This document shows, one piece after another, positions 29,824 through 40,221 of a stretch of 64,000 nt of DNA (position 1 is its first letter; each line of letters starts with the position of its first letter). The stretch covers positions 247,032 to 311,031 of the forward strand of contig NZ_JAGYPL010000003.1 in NCBI RefSeq assembly GCF_018343715.1, in the 5' to 3' direction. Source of the stretch: Bacillus sp. FJAT-49711. Its GTDB lineage: Bacteria; Bacillota; Bacilli; Bacillales; Bacillaceae_C. The notes under the pieces were generated by a model. That model was not told the origin of the DNA. It saw nothing but the letters and a program-made list of their open reading frames with translations, and searched no databases. The position numbers and the translations under genes were made by a program.

Positions 29824-31565
29824 TCTCCCACCCCTATCATTTCATGAAGTCCTTTTCCTGGGGCAACCATCGGATAAACATTTTCAGCTTCAATAACTCG
29901 ACAATCAATTAATACAGGTTCGTCTGTATTGAAGGCTTCTTCAAATACAGCTTTAGCTTCTTCTTCAGTAGTTGCTATATATCCTTTAATTCCATAAGCT
30001 TCAGCCAATTTTATAAAATCAGGTTGATTTGGAATTAATGAGTGAGAATAACGCTCTTCATAAAATGTTTGTTGCCATTGACGAACCATTCCAAGACATT
30101 TGTTATTGATGATGACAACTTTTACTGGAAGATTCAGTTCTTTTATAATGGAAAGTTCTTGCAATGTCATTTGGAAACCGCCATCTCCTGTAACTGCTAC
30201 AACCGTTTTATCAGGCTCACCTAATTGTGCACCAATCGATGAAGGGAACCCAAAGCCCATCGTACCTAGCCCACCTGAAGTAACCCAATTATTCGGACCA
30301 TTAAATCCGTAATATTGTGCTGCCCACATTTGATGCTGGCCAACGTCAGTCGTTACAATGGCATCTCCACCCGTAATGTCGTGAATCATTTTGATGACAT
30401 GTGGTGAAGAAAGAGAATTTTCTGGTGAAGCCGGTTTTTTAAACGGATATTTTTCTTTACTTTCTTGTAAAGCGTCCGTCCATTCTGATATATCTGGAAT
30501 ATTTAATTCCATGTTCAGTAACTCTTCCAATACGATTTTTGCATCTCCAACAATCGGAACAGCAGTTGGAACATTTTTACCGATTTCAGCTGGATCGATA
30601 TCAATATGAGCCACCGTCGCATTCGGAGCAAAGTGCTTCAAGTTACCAGTTAGACGATCATCAAAGCGAGCACCAATATTAATGAGCAAATCGCAATCAG
30701 TTATAGCCATATTGGATGTGTACGTTCCATGCATCCCCGCCATCCCTAAAAATTGAGGATGATCCCCAGGGATTGTACCTAATCCAAGAAGTGTATTTGT
30801 AATTGGAAACCCAGTTTTTTCAACGAATTCTTTTAAATAATCTGACGCTTTTGCGAATAGTACTCCCGCGCCTGCAAGAATCAATGGCTTTTTAGCATTA
30901 GCCATTACACTTACAAGCTTTTGCAATTGCAAATAATTCGGCTTTGTCGTTGGTTGATAACCTGGTAGATTAATCGAAGCATCAGGAAATACCTTTGTTA
31001 CTTGTTGTGACGCAATATCTTTTGGAATATCAATTAGAACTGGTCCTGGACGTCCAGTAGACGCAATATAAAAAGCCTCTTTAATAATTCTTCCAAGATC
31101 TTCAATTCTTTTTACTTGGTAATTATGTTTTGTAATTGGCATTGTAATGCCGACAATGTCTGATTCTTGGAATGCATCTGTTCCAAGCGCAGAGCTTGCA
31201 ACTTGACCCGTGAACACGACGAGTGGCAATGAGTCCATCATAGCATCCGCAATACCTGTAACAAGATTCGTCGCGCCGGGTCCAGATGTAGCAATGACGA
31301 CCCCTGGCCTTCCAGTGACTCTTGCATAGCCTTCTGCAGCGTGAATAGCTCCTTGTTCATGTCTCGTCAAGACGTGCCTGATTGGATTTTTGTGCAATGC
31401 ATCATAAATTGGCAGTGCAGCTCCTCCAGGATAACCGAACATAATTTCAACGTTCTCTTTTTGCAATGCCTCGATGAAAAGGTCTGCCCCAGTCTTCACT
31501 TGTACTGTTGTTGCCGCGTCAGATTTTTGGTCACTCGTTCCCATCGGGATACCCATACTCACCAC
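29820..31565 (-). CDS. ilvB: Acetolactate synthase catalytic (large) subunit
   Basis: 581 residues of a thiamine-diphosphate enzyme: [19 protein letters not shown] with [18 protein letters not shown] at the N-terminus, a FAD-type middle domain, and the cofactor motif [17 protein letters not shown] followed by [13 protein letters not shown]. It makes acetolactate or acetohydroxybutyrate. The start is a GTG at 31565, with AAGGAAGG 5 bases upstream. It is the first gene after the T-box leader. Confidence 0.98.
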
Positions 31566-31689
31566 TAGCGCCTTCCTTTCAATTTTGATTTTTTTAAAAC
31601 ATATCGCATTTTATTGATTTAATGCATTAACTTATGAAATATTTACTTTTCTTTGTTCTGCTGTTGGAGTGAGAGCCTTCCACTTCTCC

Positions 31690-31986
31690 AATAAAAAAAA
31701 GTCTTTTCAGCCCACAAAAAAGGAGAACCTTTTATGCAGGGATGAAAAAACTTTCATGGTACCACCCTACTTCTCAGTGTAGATCACTGACTCAGGAGCG
31801 ACAATTATGTCACTCATTGATAACGGGAACTTACATTTTATCCCCGTGAACCCTTACTTGCTAAAGCTTTCAGGATTCCCGCTCCGAGGCGATGTCACAA
31901 ATGGCTGTATTGTCGGTTTCCAGCAGTTCCGACTCTCTGGTAATACAGGGCTCCATTCATTTTTACCTCTTCATTGCATTGTTGTT
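31690..31986 (-). ncRNA. T-box leader (riboswitch) of ilvB, probable isoleucine specifier
   Basis: On the reverse strand the T-box core AGGGTGGTACCATG lies at 31756-31769. It is followed by CATCCCTGC, which can pair with it as antiterminator, then a competing AAAAGG/CCTTTT hairpin and an eight-T run at 31693-31700. Stem I has the conserved AGAGAG bulge. Aligned to the two trp leaders further right, GTGAC-ATC-GCC matches GTGAA-TGG-GCT, so the specifier is probably AUC (Ile) at 31891-31893. Uncharged tRNA would release the terminator and permit ilvB-leuD expression. The specifier call rests on my alignment by eye. Confidence 0.93.
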
Positions 31987-31992
31987 TGTTCA

Positions 31993-32021
31993 TTTATAAC
32001 ATAAAAGTTGTTTTTTGTCAT
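31993..32021 (-). promoter_or_regulatory. Promoter of the ilvB T-box leader, overlapping the ilvD stop
   Basis: On the reverse strand, ATGACA and TATAAA are separated by 17 bases. The -35 covers the ilvD stop codon. Transcription would start about 7 bases on, at the 5' end of the leader, so ilvB-leuD can be expressed apart from ilvE-ilvD. Confidence 0.7.
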
Positions 32022-33682
32022 ATTTTCATTACGCCGCCTGTGCTGGCAGAAGTAACAAGTTTAGAGTATCTAGCTAAATAGCCTTTTTTGATCTTTGGTT
32101 CAAATGGTTTTAAATTAGCTTTTCTTTCAGCTAAAATTTCATCTGAAACTTTTAAATCAATCGTACGATTTGTTAAGTCGATGAAAATCTCATCTCCATC
32201 CTCAACTAGAGCAATGGGTCCACCCTCAGCCGCTTCCGGCGAAATATGTCCGATTGATATACCTCTAGATGCTCCTGAGAAACGACCGTCTGTAATAAGT
32301 GCAACTTTTGTTCCAAGGCCTCTACCTGCAATAGCTGCAGTAGGTGCAAGCATTTCCGGCATACCAGGTCCACCTTTTGGTCCTTCATAGCGAATGACAA
32401 CAACATGACCTTCTTTTACCGTTCCATCATTAATACCTTGTTGCGCGTCTTCTTGTGATTCAAAAACAATTGCTTTTCCAAGGAATGTTTTTATCGAAGG
32501 ATCTACAGCGCCGACTTTAATGACGCCTCCATCCGGTGCTATATTACCGTAAAGGATGGAAAGTCCACCTACAGGACTATATGGATTTTCTTTCGGTCTA
32601 ATGACTCCAGGATTTGTGATGACATGTTCTTTTACGTTTTCGTACACAGTTTTACCTGTTACCGTCATTCTATCCCTTTCAATGGCATTCATCTCGCATA
32701 GTTCACGTATAATGGCACTGACTCCGCCGGCATCGTGTACATCTTGCATTGTATAATCGGATGCAGGCGCAATTTTAGATAAATATGGAACTCGCTTAGC
32801 CACTTCATTGATACGAGATAAATCGTAATCGATATCAGCCTCATGTGCAATAGCTAATGTGTGAAGAACAGTGTTTGTTGACCCACCCATTGCCATATCA
32901 AGTGCAAATGCATCATCGATTGTTTGTTCACTAATTATATCACGAGGTTTAACATTTTCCTTCACCATTCTAACTAAATGATGAGCAGCCTCTTTAATTA
33001 ATCTGTGGCGTTCTTTTGATGTCGCTACAATTGTACCGTTGCCAGGCAATGCTACACCTAGCATTTCCATGAGCGAGTTCATTGAGTTTGCAGTAAACAT
33101 TCCTGAACAGGAACCACAAGTAGGACAAGCATTCTGTTCAATGTCGAGGAGTTTTTCTGCAGTCATTTTCCCTGCATGGAATGCACCAACTCCTTCGAAA
33201 ACGGATGAAAGTGTTAATGGTTCGCCTTCTGATGAAGTTCCGCCTTCCATAGGTCCACCTGATACAAAAATGGAAGGGACATTCGTTCTATATGCCGCCA
33301 TCAACATTCCAGGAGTGATTTTATCACAGTTCGGAATGTAGAAAACTCCATCAAACCAGTGAGCATTAATAACGGTCTCTGCAGCATCTGCGATCAGCTC
33401 TCTGCTTGGCAAGGAATAACGCATTCCAATGTGACCCATCGCAATTCCGTCATCTACCCCAATTGTATTAAACTCGAACGGAACCCCGCCTGCTTCCCAA
33501 ATTGCTTCTTTGACCACATCTGCAAATTCTCTTAAGTGCTTGTGACCAGGAATAATATCAATATAGGAATTACAGACTCCAATGAACGGTTTCTCCAAAT
33601 CTCTTGTTTTTACACCTGTTGCATATAATAAGCTGCGGTGTGGGGCACGATCAATCCCCTTTTTTATCATATCGCTTCTCAT
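32018..33682 (-). CDS. ilvD: Dihydroxy-acid dehydratase
   Basis: 554 residues. [32 protein letters not shown] and [17 protein letters not shown] supply the iron-sulfur Cys residues, and [20 protein letters not shown] lies near the C-terminus. It removes water from dihydroxy acids to give the keto-acids of valine and isoleucine. It follows ilvE by 29 bases. It lies upstream of the T-box, so it escapes that control unless another signal acts. Confidence 0.98.
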   Translation of the reverse strand: MRSDMIKKGIDRAPHRSLLYATGVKTRDLEKPFIGVCNSYIDIIPGHKHLREFADVVKEAIWEAGGVPFEFNTIGVDDGIAMGHIGMRYSLPSRELIADAAETVINAHWFDGVFYIPNCDKITPGMLMAAYRTNVPSIFVSGGPMEGGTSSEGEPLTLSSVFEGVGAFHAGKMTAEKLLDIEQNACPTCGSCSGMFTANSMNSLMEMLGVALPGNGTIVATSKERHRLIKEAAHHLVRMVKENVKPRDIISEQTIDDAFALDMAMGGSTNTVLHTLAIAHEADIDYDLSRINEVAKRVPYLSKIAPASDYTMQDVHDAGGVSAIIRELCEMNAIERDRMTVTGKTVYENVKEHVITNPGVIRPKENPYSPVGGLSILYGNIAPDGGVIKVGAVDPSIKTFLGKAIVFESQEDAQQGINDGTVKEGHVVVIRYEGPKGGPGMPEMLAPTAAIAGRGLGTKVALITDGRFSGASRGISIGHISPEAAEGGPIALVEDGDEIFIDLTNRTIDLKVSDEILAERKANLKPFEPKIKKGYLARYSKLVTSASTGGVMKI

Positions 33683-33711
33683 TATGACATCTCCTGTTTC
33701 TTTAGGCCGTA

Positions 33712-34614
33712 TTAATTAGCCACATTTAATGATTCATCGTATATATTAACTCCGTCAGTAAGCGTCAACTCTCGGAAACTTTCAAGCAGGTCTTTTGTTA
33801 TAGGACCAGGTTTTCCATCTCCAATGATTCTTCCATCAACTTTTTTAACAGCAATTACTTCTGCAGCAGTTCCTGTTAAGAAGACTTCATCAGCTGTATA
33901 TACATCATGCCGTGTAAATATGGCTTCTTCGACTTCATATCCTTTTGCACGAGCGATATCAATTATTGCATTTCTAGTAATTCCAACAAGGGCACCAACA
34001 TGTCCCGGAGGTGTTAGTATTTTTTTATCTCTTATGATAAAAATATTATCCGCTGAACCTTCCGCCACATATCCCTGATCATTGAGCATGAGAGCTTCAG
34101 GAACCCCAGCAAGATTTGCTTCTATTTTAACGAGAACATTATTTAAATAATTTAATGATTTTACCATTGGATTTAACACATCTGAACGATTCCGTCTCGT
34201 CGCCACTGTGATGATTTCAAGTCCAGTTTCGTATAATTCCTTTGGAAAAATACTTAGTGGTTCAGCAATGACAATGACTGTTGCTTTTTCGCAAGTATAC
34301 GGATTTAAACCCAAGTCCCCTACTCCACGAGATACAACGAGGCGAACGTATCCATCTGTTAATTTGTTTTTGCGGAGTGTTTCCGTAACAATGCTCGACA
34401 TCTCCTCTTTCGTGTATGGAATGGTTAACATGATTGATTTCGCTGAGTCATACAGACGTGTTAAATGCTCGTCTAAGCGAAACACATTCCCAGAATATGC
34501 ACGAATTCCTTCGAAGATTCCATCTCCGTAGAGAAATCCATGATCATACACTGACACGACAGCTTCTTCTTTTTTTACGAATCGGCCATCAAGGAAGATC
34601 AATTGTTCACTCAT
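33712..34614 (-). CDS. ilvE: Branched-chain amino acid aminotransferase
   Basis: 300 residues of the PLP fold-type IV class: [21 protein letters not shown], the active-site Lys region [12 protein letters not shown], and [10 protein letters not shown] with [12 protein letters not shown]. It carries out the last transamination to Leu, Ile and Val. AGAGAGGGG precedes the ATG. It is the first gene of the operon, behind a strong promoter with a CodY-like box. Confidence 0.96.
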   Translation of the reverse strand: MSEQLIFLDGRFVKKEEAVVSVYDHGFLYGDGIFEGIRAYSGNVFRLDEHLTRLYDSAKSIMLTIPYTKEEMSSIVTETLRKNKLTDGYVRLVVSRGVGDLGLNPYTCEKATVIVIAEPLSIFPKELYETGLEIITVATRRNRSDVLNPMVKSLNYLNNVLVKIEANLAGVPEALMLNDQGYVAEGSADNIFIIRDKKILTPPGHVGALVGITRNAIIDIARAKGYEVEEAIFTRHDVYTADEVFLTGTAAEVIAVKKVDGRIIGDGKPGPITKDLLESFRELTLTDGVNIYDESLNVAN

Positions 34615-34678
34615 TACTATTCGCCCCTCTCTATAAAATTATATTTTCAAAGTTATTTTGATTTATTAAATTGTTCCA

Positions 34679-34707
34679 ATAATACCGCGGTATTGCTGAA
34701 AGGTCAA
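34679..34707 (-). promoter_or_regulatory. Promoter of ilvE
   Basis: On the reverse strand TTGACC and TATTAT are spaced by exactly 17 bases, about 65 bases before ilvE. This is a near-consensus sigma-A promoter. Confidence 0.8.
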
Positions 34708-34709
34708 GA

Positions 34710-34724
34710 CATTTTCAGAATGTT
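34710..34724. promoter_or_regulatory. CodY-like box upstream of the ilvE promoter
   Basis: CATTTTCAGAATGTT has 12 of 15 matches to the CodY consensus AATTTTCWGAAAATT and abuts the -35 of the ilvE promoter. CodY represses ilv genes in Bacillus when branched-chain amino acids and GTP are high. The rest of the gap 34725-34934 shows no gene. Confidence 0.6.
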
Positions 34725-34934
34725 TTATCAGTTGTAAAAAGTCCATTAATTTTGTATCCGTTTTCATTGTTTTTGCACCAACGTTTGAAAAATTTATACT
34801 ATTTATGAATTTTCAATGAATTTTTTAATCTATGAATCTTCAATTGAATAACTATATCAGTATTTCTACTTGCATCGTGCTTTGAACGCTCCAATTTGAC
34901 AGCTGTGCTTATTTTTTTATAGGAAAAAGCAATT

Positions 34935-34986
34935 AAAAAACAGCTGCGTGAATGTCAACCTTTTAAAGGAAATTAGTACGCAGCTG
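34935..34986 (-). terminator. Terminator of the coiled-coil protein gene
   Basis: CAGCTGCGT and ACGCAGCTG form a 9-bp stem with a long loop that holds a second small palindrome. On the reverse strand a run of six T follows. It lies about 70 bases past the stop at 35055. Confidence 0.7.
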
Positions 34987-35054
34987 CTTGCTATGGAAAT
35001 TATTTTATGGGGATTTAGGGGTTTTTTTAATATGTGGATATTCTAATGGTGAAT

Positions 35055-35426
35055 TTATGCCATTCCCATCGTTTTTTTTATTCGTAGGATATCTTTTTTA
35101 TTATGCCAAGTGTCATCTTTCAGAATATCGATGCTATCTCCCATATCTTTCATTTGTTCTTTAATTTCTCCAAATTCTTTGGCATTCTGATGACGCATCT
35201 CACTCAATTCAGCTTTTAGCATCTCTTGTCCATTTCTTAACCCACTTAAAATGAACCCATGCTCTTTTAAAGTTTCACTATGCATGTCCAGTTTTTGACT
35301 ATGCTCATTTAATATCTGGCTATGTTGATTTAAAATTTGGCTATGCTCTCTTAATATCCCGCTATGCTCATTCAATGTATCCTTTATCTCATACAGGATG
35401 CCCATAATTTCTTTAGCCATCTCCAT
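35055..35426 (-). CDS. Small coiled-coil protein with heptad HSQIL repeats
   Basis: This 123-residue protein is not assigned to a known function. Residues about 18-60 contain six or seven near-perfect heptads of the type EHSQILN or EHSETLK, which predict a long parallel coiled coil. A second charged helical part (EFGEIKEQMKDMGDSIDIL) follows. There is no membrane segment. AGGAGG lies 8 bases before the ATG and a terminator follows, so it is a real single-gene unit. Similar short repeat proteins occur in Bacillus; a structural or membrane-peripheral role is only a guess. Confidence 0.75.
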   Translation of the reverse strand: MEMAKEIMGILYEIKDTLNEHSGILREHSQILNQHSQILNEHSQKLDMHSETLKEHGFILSGLRNGQEMLKAELSEMRHQNAKEFGEIKEQMKDMGDSIDILKDDTWHNKKDILRIKKTMGMA

Positions 35427-35471
35427 TTTATTCGCCTCCTTTCTACATATATCTAGTATATCATCTGTCCC

Positions 35472-35509
35472 AAAAGAAAAGTAGGCTGCCGAGTAGTCTC
35501 GTCAGCCTT
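35472..35509 (-). terminator. Terminator of the potABCD operon
   Basis: On the reverse strand AGGCTGACGAG pairs with CTCGGCAGCCT (one mismatch) and is followed by a TTTTCTTTT stretch, 7 bases past the potD stop. Confidence 0.85.
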
Positions 35510-35515
35510 AATTTT

Positions 35516-36589
35516 TTATTTACGATGCATCTTAAATTCTAAAAATAGATCATTATAGTGAGCTAACATCTTCTTCCCTAAGTTATCATACACTTCAAGA
35601 CGTTCTGTTAACTCCGGAGAAGGGTAAAACCGTTCATCGCTTGTCATGTCTTCTGGCATATATTCTAATGCTTTTGAATTTGGAGTCGAATAACCAATAT
35701 ATTCAGCGTTTTGGGCAGCATTTTCAGGATCAAGCATAAAGTTAATAAATTTGTGGGCACCTTCCACATTTTGGGAGGATTTAGGAATAACCATATTATC
35801 AAACCACAAATTTGAGCCTTCTTCCGGGACAACATAGTCAATATCTTCATTTTCCCACATAATATCCGCTGCTTCTCCAGACCATGTTACTCCAATAGCA
35901 GCTTCTTCATTGGCAATAAGTAATTTTATTTCATCACCAATAATTGCTTTAACATTAGGCGTAAGTTTATCAAGTTTGTGTTTCGCTTCCAAAAGACGGT
36001 CTTTATTCGTTTCATTTAATGAATAATGCAAACTGTTCAGTCCCATCCCAATGATCTCACGGGCACCATCGACAAGGAATATTTGATTTTTTAAATCTGG
36101 ATCCCATAAATCATTCCAGCTTTTAATTTCTTTTCCGTCAAGCATTTTCGGATTATACACAATTCCAACTGTACCCCAAAAATAAGGTATAGAGTATTGA
36201 TTATTTGGATCAAAAGACAAATCCATAAACCGTTTATCAATATATTTTAAGTTGGGCAATTTACTATGATCAAGCGGCAGGAGTAAATTTTCCTCTTCCA
36301 TTTTGCTAATCGCATATTCCGAAGGGACTGAAATATCATAAGATGTACCGCCTTGTGATATTTTTGTCATCATCGCCTCATTTGAATCAAATGTTTCGTA
36401 AATCACTTTTATCCCTGTTTCTTTCTCGAATTTCTTAATTAAATCAGGATCAATATAATCTCCCCAATTATAAACATTCAAAACATTTCCACTCGTATAT
36501 CCTTGTGATGAATTCATATGAGAAGTCAGATACATCAAGGCAAAAGAAACAATAAAGATGAGAGAAAATAAACGTACTAATTTACTCAT
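35516..36589 (-). CDS. potD: Spermidine/putrescine-binding protein
   Basis: 357 residues. An N-terminal hydrophobic segment (about 6-23) is followed by NVLNVYNWGDYIDPDLIKKF, the characteristic start of PotD-type solute-binding proteins. No lipobox Cys is seen, so it may be anchored by the uncleaved helix rather than a lipid. Conserved acidic and Trp residues of the polyamine pocket are present (for example VTWSGEAADI). It overlaps potC by 4 bases and is last in the operon. Confidence 0.95.
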   Translation of the reverse strand: MSKLVRLFSLIFIVSFALMYLTSHMNSSQGYTSGNVLNVYNWGDYIDPDLIKKFEKETGIKVIYETFDSNEAMMTKISQGGTSYDISVPSEYAISKMEEENLLLPLDHSKLPNLKYIDKRFMDLSFDPNNQYSIPYFWGTVGIVYNPKMLDGKEIKSWNDLWDPDLKNQIFLVDGAREIIGMGLNSLHYSLNETNKDRLLEAKHKLDKLTPNVKAIIGDEIKLLIANEEAAIGVTWSGEAADIMWENEDIDYVVPEEGSNLWFDNMVIPKSSQNVEGAHKFINFMLDPENAAQNAEYIGYSTPNSKALEYMPEDMTSDERFYPSPELTERLEVYDNLGKKMLAHYNDLFLEFKMHRK

Positions 36590-37392
36590 GATTTCCTCAC
36601 CCCCGCAGCTTGTGTTCTCACGTTGCGCTGGTTAACAAAATAGTATCCAATGACAAGCACAAGAGTCAGTAAAAAGATCAGTGTCGATAATGCATTAATT
36701 TCTAATGAAATTCCTTGGCGAGCACGTGAGTAAATTTCGACTGATAATGTTGAAAATCCATTGCCAGTTACAAAAAACGTAACAGCGAAGTCATCAAGCG
36801 AATACGTTAATGCCATGAAAAAGCCCGCAAAAATACCTGGTGTAATATAAGGCAAAATAACCTTTGATAAAATATCCCAATTCGTAGCACCAAGATCCCT
36901 AGCTGCGTCAATGAGGGAAGATCTCATTTCTTGAAGCTTAGGCAACACCATAATGACAACGATTGGTACACTGAATGCAATATGAGATAATAAGACCGAT
37001 GTAAAACCTAGCTTAATCCCAATCATCGTAAACATAATGAGGAAAGATGCTCCAATTATGACGTCTGGGCTAACGATTAAAACGTTATTTAATGTTTGAA
37101 GCGTATTTTTATACCGCAGTCTCTTAACATACGTTATCGCAAGAGCTCCGACAACTCCAAGAATCGTGGAGATCGCTGCTGAAAGCAATGCGATGATTAA
37201 CGTATTTAATGCTATGATGATAAGCCTCGTATCTTGGAAAACTTCCCCGTACCATTCAAACGTAAAACCTTCAAAATCACGCATCGTTCCCCCGCTATTA
37301 AAGGAATAATACATTAGATATAGAATCGGAGCATACAATATGAAAAAAACAATGATCAAATATAATTTAGCAAATTTGCTTTTTCCATTCAT
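36586..37392 (-). CDS. potC: Spermidine/putrescine ABC transporter permease
   Basis: 268 residues with six hydrophobic helices and the permease EAA-type loop DAARDLGATNWDILSKVILP, which docks to PotA. FNSGGTMRDFEGFTFEWY after helix 1 is typical of PotC. It overlaps potB and potD by 4 bases each. Confidence 0.95.
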   Translation of the reverse strand: MNGKSKFAKLYLIIVFFILYAPILYLMYYSFNSGGTMRDFEGFTFEWYGEVFQDTRLIIIALNTLIIALLSAAISTILGVVGALAITYVKRLRYKNTLQTLNNVLIVSPDVIIGASFLIMFTMIGIKLGFTSVLLSHIAFSVPIVVIMVLPKLQEMRSSLIDAARDLGATNWDILSKVILPYITPGIFAGFFMALTYSLDDFAVTFFVTGNGFSTLSVEIYSRARQGISLEINALSTLIFLLTLVLVIGYYFVNQRNVRTQAAGVRKS

Positions 37393-38195
37393 ACGAGATC
37401 ACCCCGTTTTCTATTACCAGTTAAAATCATAATAACCGCCATTGCGATAATTAAGAAAACCGCAATTGTGGCACCCATTCCCCAGTCCTGTGTGACGAGA
37501 AAATGTTGTTCAATCGCCGTACCGAGAGTAATAACACGGTTCCCTGAGATTAGTCTTGTAATCATGAACAAGGAAAGAGCCGGAATAAATACAGCCTGAC
37601 AACCTGATTTTACTCCGTCTAAAGTTAGCGGGAAAATAACTCTTCTAAAAGTTGTCCATGTAGAAGCCCCAAGATCACTCGCAGCATCGACTAAAGATGG
37701 ATTCATTTTCTCAAGCGCATTGTAAATCGGAAGAATCATAAATGGAATAAAAATATAAACTGCAACAAAAATAAAACTAAAATCCGTAAATAATATTTGC
37801 TTCGAACCTATTCCTATTACTTCAAGAAAGTTGTTTGCTGGTCCATAAGCTCCGAATATTCCAAGGAATGCATATGCTTTTAAAAGCAAGTTAATCCAGG
37901 AAGGTAAAATAATTAGTAAAATCCATAGTTGCCCATGCTTTGTCTTAGTTATGAAATACGCTGTCGGGTATGCAATCAATAATGAAAAAGCTGTAATTAA
38001 GAAAGCATACCAAAAAGAACTAAGCGTCATTTTTAAATAAACAGGTGTGAAGAACTTTTGGTAATTGGTTATTGTAAAATTGCCATCAATATCAAAAAAG
38101 GAATAATAAACAACGAGTAAAATAGGTGCCACAACAAATAATGCAATCCACACAACATATGGAATCAAATAAAAGTTCCGCGTTTTATTTCGCAT
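37389..38195 (-). CDS. potB: Spermidine/putrescine ABC transporter permease
   Basis: 268 residues, six helices, with the EAA loop [20 protein letters not shown]. It forms the membrane channel with PotC. It overlaps potA by 11 bases and potC by 4. Confidence 0.95.
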   Translation of the reverse strand: MRNKTRNFYLIPYVVWIALFVVAPILLVVYYSFFDIDGNFTITNYQKFFTPVYLKMTLSSFWYAFLITAFSLLIAYPTAYFITKTKHGQLWILLIILPSWINLLLKAYAFLGIFGAYGPANNFLEVIGIGSKQILFTDFSFIFVAVYIFIPFMILPIYNALEKMNPSLVDAASDLGASTWTTFRRVIFPLTLDGVKSGCQAVFIPALSLFMITRLISGNRVITLGTAIEQHFLVTQDWGMGATIAVFLIIAMAVIMILTGNRKRGDLV

Positions 38196-39288
38196 GGCTT
38201 ACCTCATCATAAGCTTCCAAGCGTTTATCAAACTCTTCTTCCGTTTCACCAAAACGCATGACATGAATGGCCTCGGGATCAAAACGAAGTCCAACTTCAT
38301 CTCCAGCTTCTGCTTTCTTTGTAGAATGGACAAGCCACTCATTTCCTGCCTCATCGTAACAGCATATTTCGTAATGAACACCTCGGAACAGCTGTGAATC
38401 TACCCTAACATGTAAATTTTCAGAATCTCTCGAAGTAATTTCCAAATCTTCCGGTCTAATGACAATTTCAACGGATTCATTCGGATTAAAGCCTTGGTCA
38501 ACACAATCATATTGTTTACCGTTAAATTCGACTAAGAAATCTTTAATCATCTTTCCAGGAATAATATTCGATTCTCCGATAAAATCTGCAACAAAACGGT
38601 TAATGGGCTCATCATAAATATCAATAGGAGTTCCGCTCTGCTGAATTTTCCCTTTGTTAATAACAAAAATTTCATCGGACATCGCCAGTGCTTCTTCTTG
38701 ATCATGGGTAACAAAAATAAAGGTAATGCCGAGTCGTTGCTGCAATTCACGAAGCTCATATTGCATTTCCGTTCTCAATTTTAAATCAAGCGCTGATAGC
38801 GGCTCGTCTAGTAAAATGACTTGAGGTTCATTTACGATGGCACGTGCAATCGCTACACGTTGACGTTGCCCTCCTGACATCTCATTTATTTCGCGATTTT
38901 CATAACCAGCCAAGTTTACAAATTTCAGCGCTTCTTTTACCTTTTGATCGATTTCCGCTTTTTTCTTTTTCTTAATTCGCAAGCCAAATGCGACATTTTC
39001 AAAAACATTTAAATGTGGAAATAAAGCATAATCCTGAAATACTGTATTCACTTGACGCTCATTTGCAGGAATTTTATTGATCTTTTTCCCGTTAAAAAAA
39101 ATGGCCCCTTTTGAAGGTTCAATGAATCCGGCAATCAAACGTAGAATTGTAGTCTTTCCACACCCAGAAGGACCGAGCAAGGTATAAAATTTCCCACGTT
39201 CGATTTCAAAGCTTACATCATCCAAAACTAGTTCATCATCATATTGTTTTGATACATTTTCAAAACGTATAATCGTCTTATCTGTCAT
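38185..39288 (-). CDS. potA: Spermidine/putrescine ABC transporter ATPase
   Basis: About 367 residues. It has Walker [14 protein letters not shown], signature [15 protein letters not shown] and Walker [13 protein letters not shown], followed by a C-terminal TOBE regulatory domain ([12 protein letters not shown]). It powers polyamine uptake through PotB/PotC. The start at 39288 ([12 protein letters not shown]) was chosen because GGAGGGG is 7 bases upstream; ATG 39291 is equally possible, and a longer start at 39366 has no support. Confidence 0.96.
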   Translation of the reverse strand: MTDKTIIRFENVSKQYDDELVLDDVSFEIERGKFYTLLGPSGCGKTTILRLIAGFIEPSKGAIFFNGKKINKIPANERQVNTVFQDYALFPHLNVFENVAFGLRIKKKKKAEIDQKVKEALKFVNLAGYENREINEMSGGQRQRVAIARAIVNEPQVILLDEPLSALDLKLRTEMQYELRELQQRLGITFIFVTHDQEEALAMSDEIFVINKGKIQQSGTPIDIYDEPINRFVADFIGESNIIPGKMIKDFLVEFNGKQYDCVDQGFNPNESVEIVIRPEDLEITSRDSENLHVRVDSQLFRGVHYEICCYDEAGNEWLVHSTKKAEAGDEVGLRFDPEAIHVMRFGETEEEFDKRLEAYDEVSHAK

Positions 39289-39422
39289 CATTGCCCCTCC
39301 ATTTACATCATTTTTTCCAAAAGCTGTTTCTTTAATGTTTGTTGTTTGTAAAAGCCTAATAGCCATATAATTATAAAGTCAAATTTATATTTTCTATCAT
39401 CAAGTATTTGAAAAAAGAGACT

Positions 39423-39965
39423 TTACAAATAAGAATCGGTCGCAACCAAGATTAGCTCCGAAACACCTTTGTGTACATTGCTAATCTGATGTTGATGAGA
39501 TGCATGAAAATAAATAGATTCACCGGCTTTAGCATAATACGTATGTTTGCCCAATTGAATCACAACCTGACCCTTGATCACGTATGCGAAGGTTTCAGAA
39601 AGAGAAGGTTCAAATTGCTTGAACTCCCCATTTTCCTCTAACGTAAGCCAAATTGGTTCCATTTCCATTTCATTAGATTCAGGAACTAACCATTTGATCT
39701 CATATCCCTTTTCATCATCTTTGTATTCAGTTTGATCTTCTTCTCCGTATACTACTTTTTGTTCGCGCTCTTCCTCATCGAAAAATTGCTTCGGGGTGCA
39801 GCCTAGTACTTCCAGTATGTTAAAAAAAGTATCGATTGAAGGAGAGCTTAAATCTCTTTCCAACTGTGAAATATAACCTTTGCTTAAATCAGTGCGTTCC
39901 CCTAACTCCTCTTGCGTCAGCCCTTTCTTCAATCGCAAATTCTTAATTTTATTTCCGATCAGCAT
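39423..39965 (-). CDS. XRE-cupin transcription regulator of the pot operon (PuuR-like)
   Basis: About 180 residues: an N-terminal helix-turn-helix (NLRLKKGLTQEELGERTDLS, KGYISQLERD), an acidic linker (DEEEREQKVVYGEED), and a C-terminal cupin barrel (VIKGQVVIQLGKHTYYAKAG, FHASHQHQISN) that would sense a small ligand, probably a polyamine. The start at 39965 was chosen because TTGAGG lies 7 bases upstream. The gene lies 134 bases ahead of potA on the same strand. It most likely controls potABCD and itself. Confidence 0.9.
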   Translation of the reverse strand: MLIGNKIKNLRLKKGLTQEELGERTDLSKGYISQLERDLSSPSIDTFFNILEVLGCTPKQFFDEEEREQKVVYGEEDQTEYKDDEKGYEIKWLVPESNEMEMEPIWLTLEENGEFKQFEPSLSETFAYVIKGQVVIQLGKHTYYAKAGESIYFHASHQHQISNVHKGVSELILVATDSYL

Positions 39966-39983
39966 CAATATGACCTCAATCAT

Positions 39984-40047
39984 GTTTAATATTAGTAAAC
40001 TCTAAGTAAATAAAGTTTAGTATAACAAAACTTTCAGTTTACTTTTA
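39984..40047 (-). promoter_or_regulatory. Candidate operators of the XRE-cupin regulator
   Basis: GTTTA-7 bases-TAAAC (39984-40000) is an inverted repeat just before the regulator gene. Further AAACT/AGTTT half-sites follow at 40013-40018 and 40030-40042, around a TATACT-like -10 (40019-40024, reverse strand). The clustering suggests autoregulation; the half-site assignment is mine. Confidence 0.45.
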
Positions 40048-40221
40048 ACCTCAAATTATTATACCGAAATATGTAGATACTTCAATACTTTTTTTACTTT
40101 TTGTCTTGCTAAATTTGTCCATTGATTTCTGGCAGCAGTTTCGCTTTCTTTTTAAATATAAATGCAATATTAATCTGCAACTGAAACTTTCTTTATTCCG
40201 CAATAAACTTTAAAAAGCCAT

